A stretch of DNA of 14,439 nucleotides from an uncultured Pseudomonadota bacterium. Its GTDB lineage: Bacteria; Pseudomonadota; Gammaproteobacteria; Burkholderiales; Thiobacillaceae. The translations under genes were made by a program, and so were the position numbers. Every line of letters starts with the position of its first letter. Position 1 is the first letter of the stretch. The stretch spans positions 1 through 14,439 of the forward strand of contig CAISDD010000232.1 in assembly GCA_903883985.1 (NCBI GenBank), read 5' to 3'. The notes under the pieces are model-generated. The model was given only the letters and a program-made list of their open reading frames with translations, was not told where the DNA came from and ran no database searches. This document shows positions 14,409-14,439 of the stretch, one piece after another.

Positions 14409-14430
14409 GACAGGCGTCTCCTGCGCGGCT
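14409..14430 (-). promoter_or_regulatory. Possible 3' box of a cobalamin riboswitch (partial, at window edge)
   Basis: On the minus strand, upstream of btuC, the sequence reads AGCCGCGCAGGAGACGCCTG then TC. The core CAGGAGAC and the following CCTG resemble the conserved B12 box (AGCCAGGAGACCTGCC), but two extra bases interrupt it and the front part differs. The rest of any riboswitch would lie past the end of the window. The call rests mainly on context, since btuCDF operons are often controlled this way. Confidence 0.25.
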
Positions 14431-14439
14431 GCACAGGCC

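Overview
The window looks like chromosomal DNA of a GC-rich Gram-negative proteobacterium, most likely a betaproteobacterium. The basis is the gene content: an E. coli-like 2-oxoglutarate dehydrogenase E1, a periplasmic BtuF-type B12-binding protein with BtuC/BtuD partners, a YkuD-type L,D-transpeptidase, and an acyltransferase of the kind linked to PEP-CTERM/exosortase systems. REP-like inverted repeats in the gaps agree with this. The class assignment is inference. I see no phage, transposase, CRISPR array, tRNA or rRNA.

Left part (1-4387), signalling and stress. It opens with the 3' end of a LuxR/NarL-type response regulator, followed by a REP-like inverted pair. Next come two tiny translationally coupled genes of unknown function (464-927) and a 752-residue PAS-PAS-GGDEF-EAL cyclic-di-GMP enzyme (990-3248) with all main catalytic motifs present. 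Facing it tail to tail, four bases away, is a small single-domain PilZ protein (3253-3558, minus), a likely c-di-GMP receptor. A UspA-type universal stress protein follows on the minus strand (3935-4387).

Middle (4388-7572). A sucA/odhA gene (4533-7244, minus) lies without sucB or lpd beside it. Its N-terminus is about 30 residues shorter than I recall for E. coli SucA. The gap from 7245 to 7572 is a divergent promoter region containing a two-hairpin repeat element.

Right part (7573-12536, plus). A tightly packed run of six genes: an exosortase-associated/FeeM-like acyltransferase, an EF-G2-type translational GTPase, a GIY-YIG protein, tadA, an L,D-transpeptidase without a signal peptide, and a BtuF-like substrate-binding protein. 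The last five overlap one another by 1-4 bases, and three of them start with GTG or TTG. The btuF-like gene meets the btuD-like gene tail to tail with overlapping stop codons. btuD and btuC (12533-14315, minus) form the other half of a B12/corrinoid ABC importer. Upstream of btuC is a tandem 39-bp palindromic repeat that supplies its ribosome-binding site, and at the window edge there is a weak candidate for the 3' box of a cobalamin riboswitch.

Most of the window is recognisable. The parts least explained are the two small genes 464-927, the orphan acyltransferase, the isolated sucA, and the palindromic repeat in the btuC leader.
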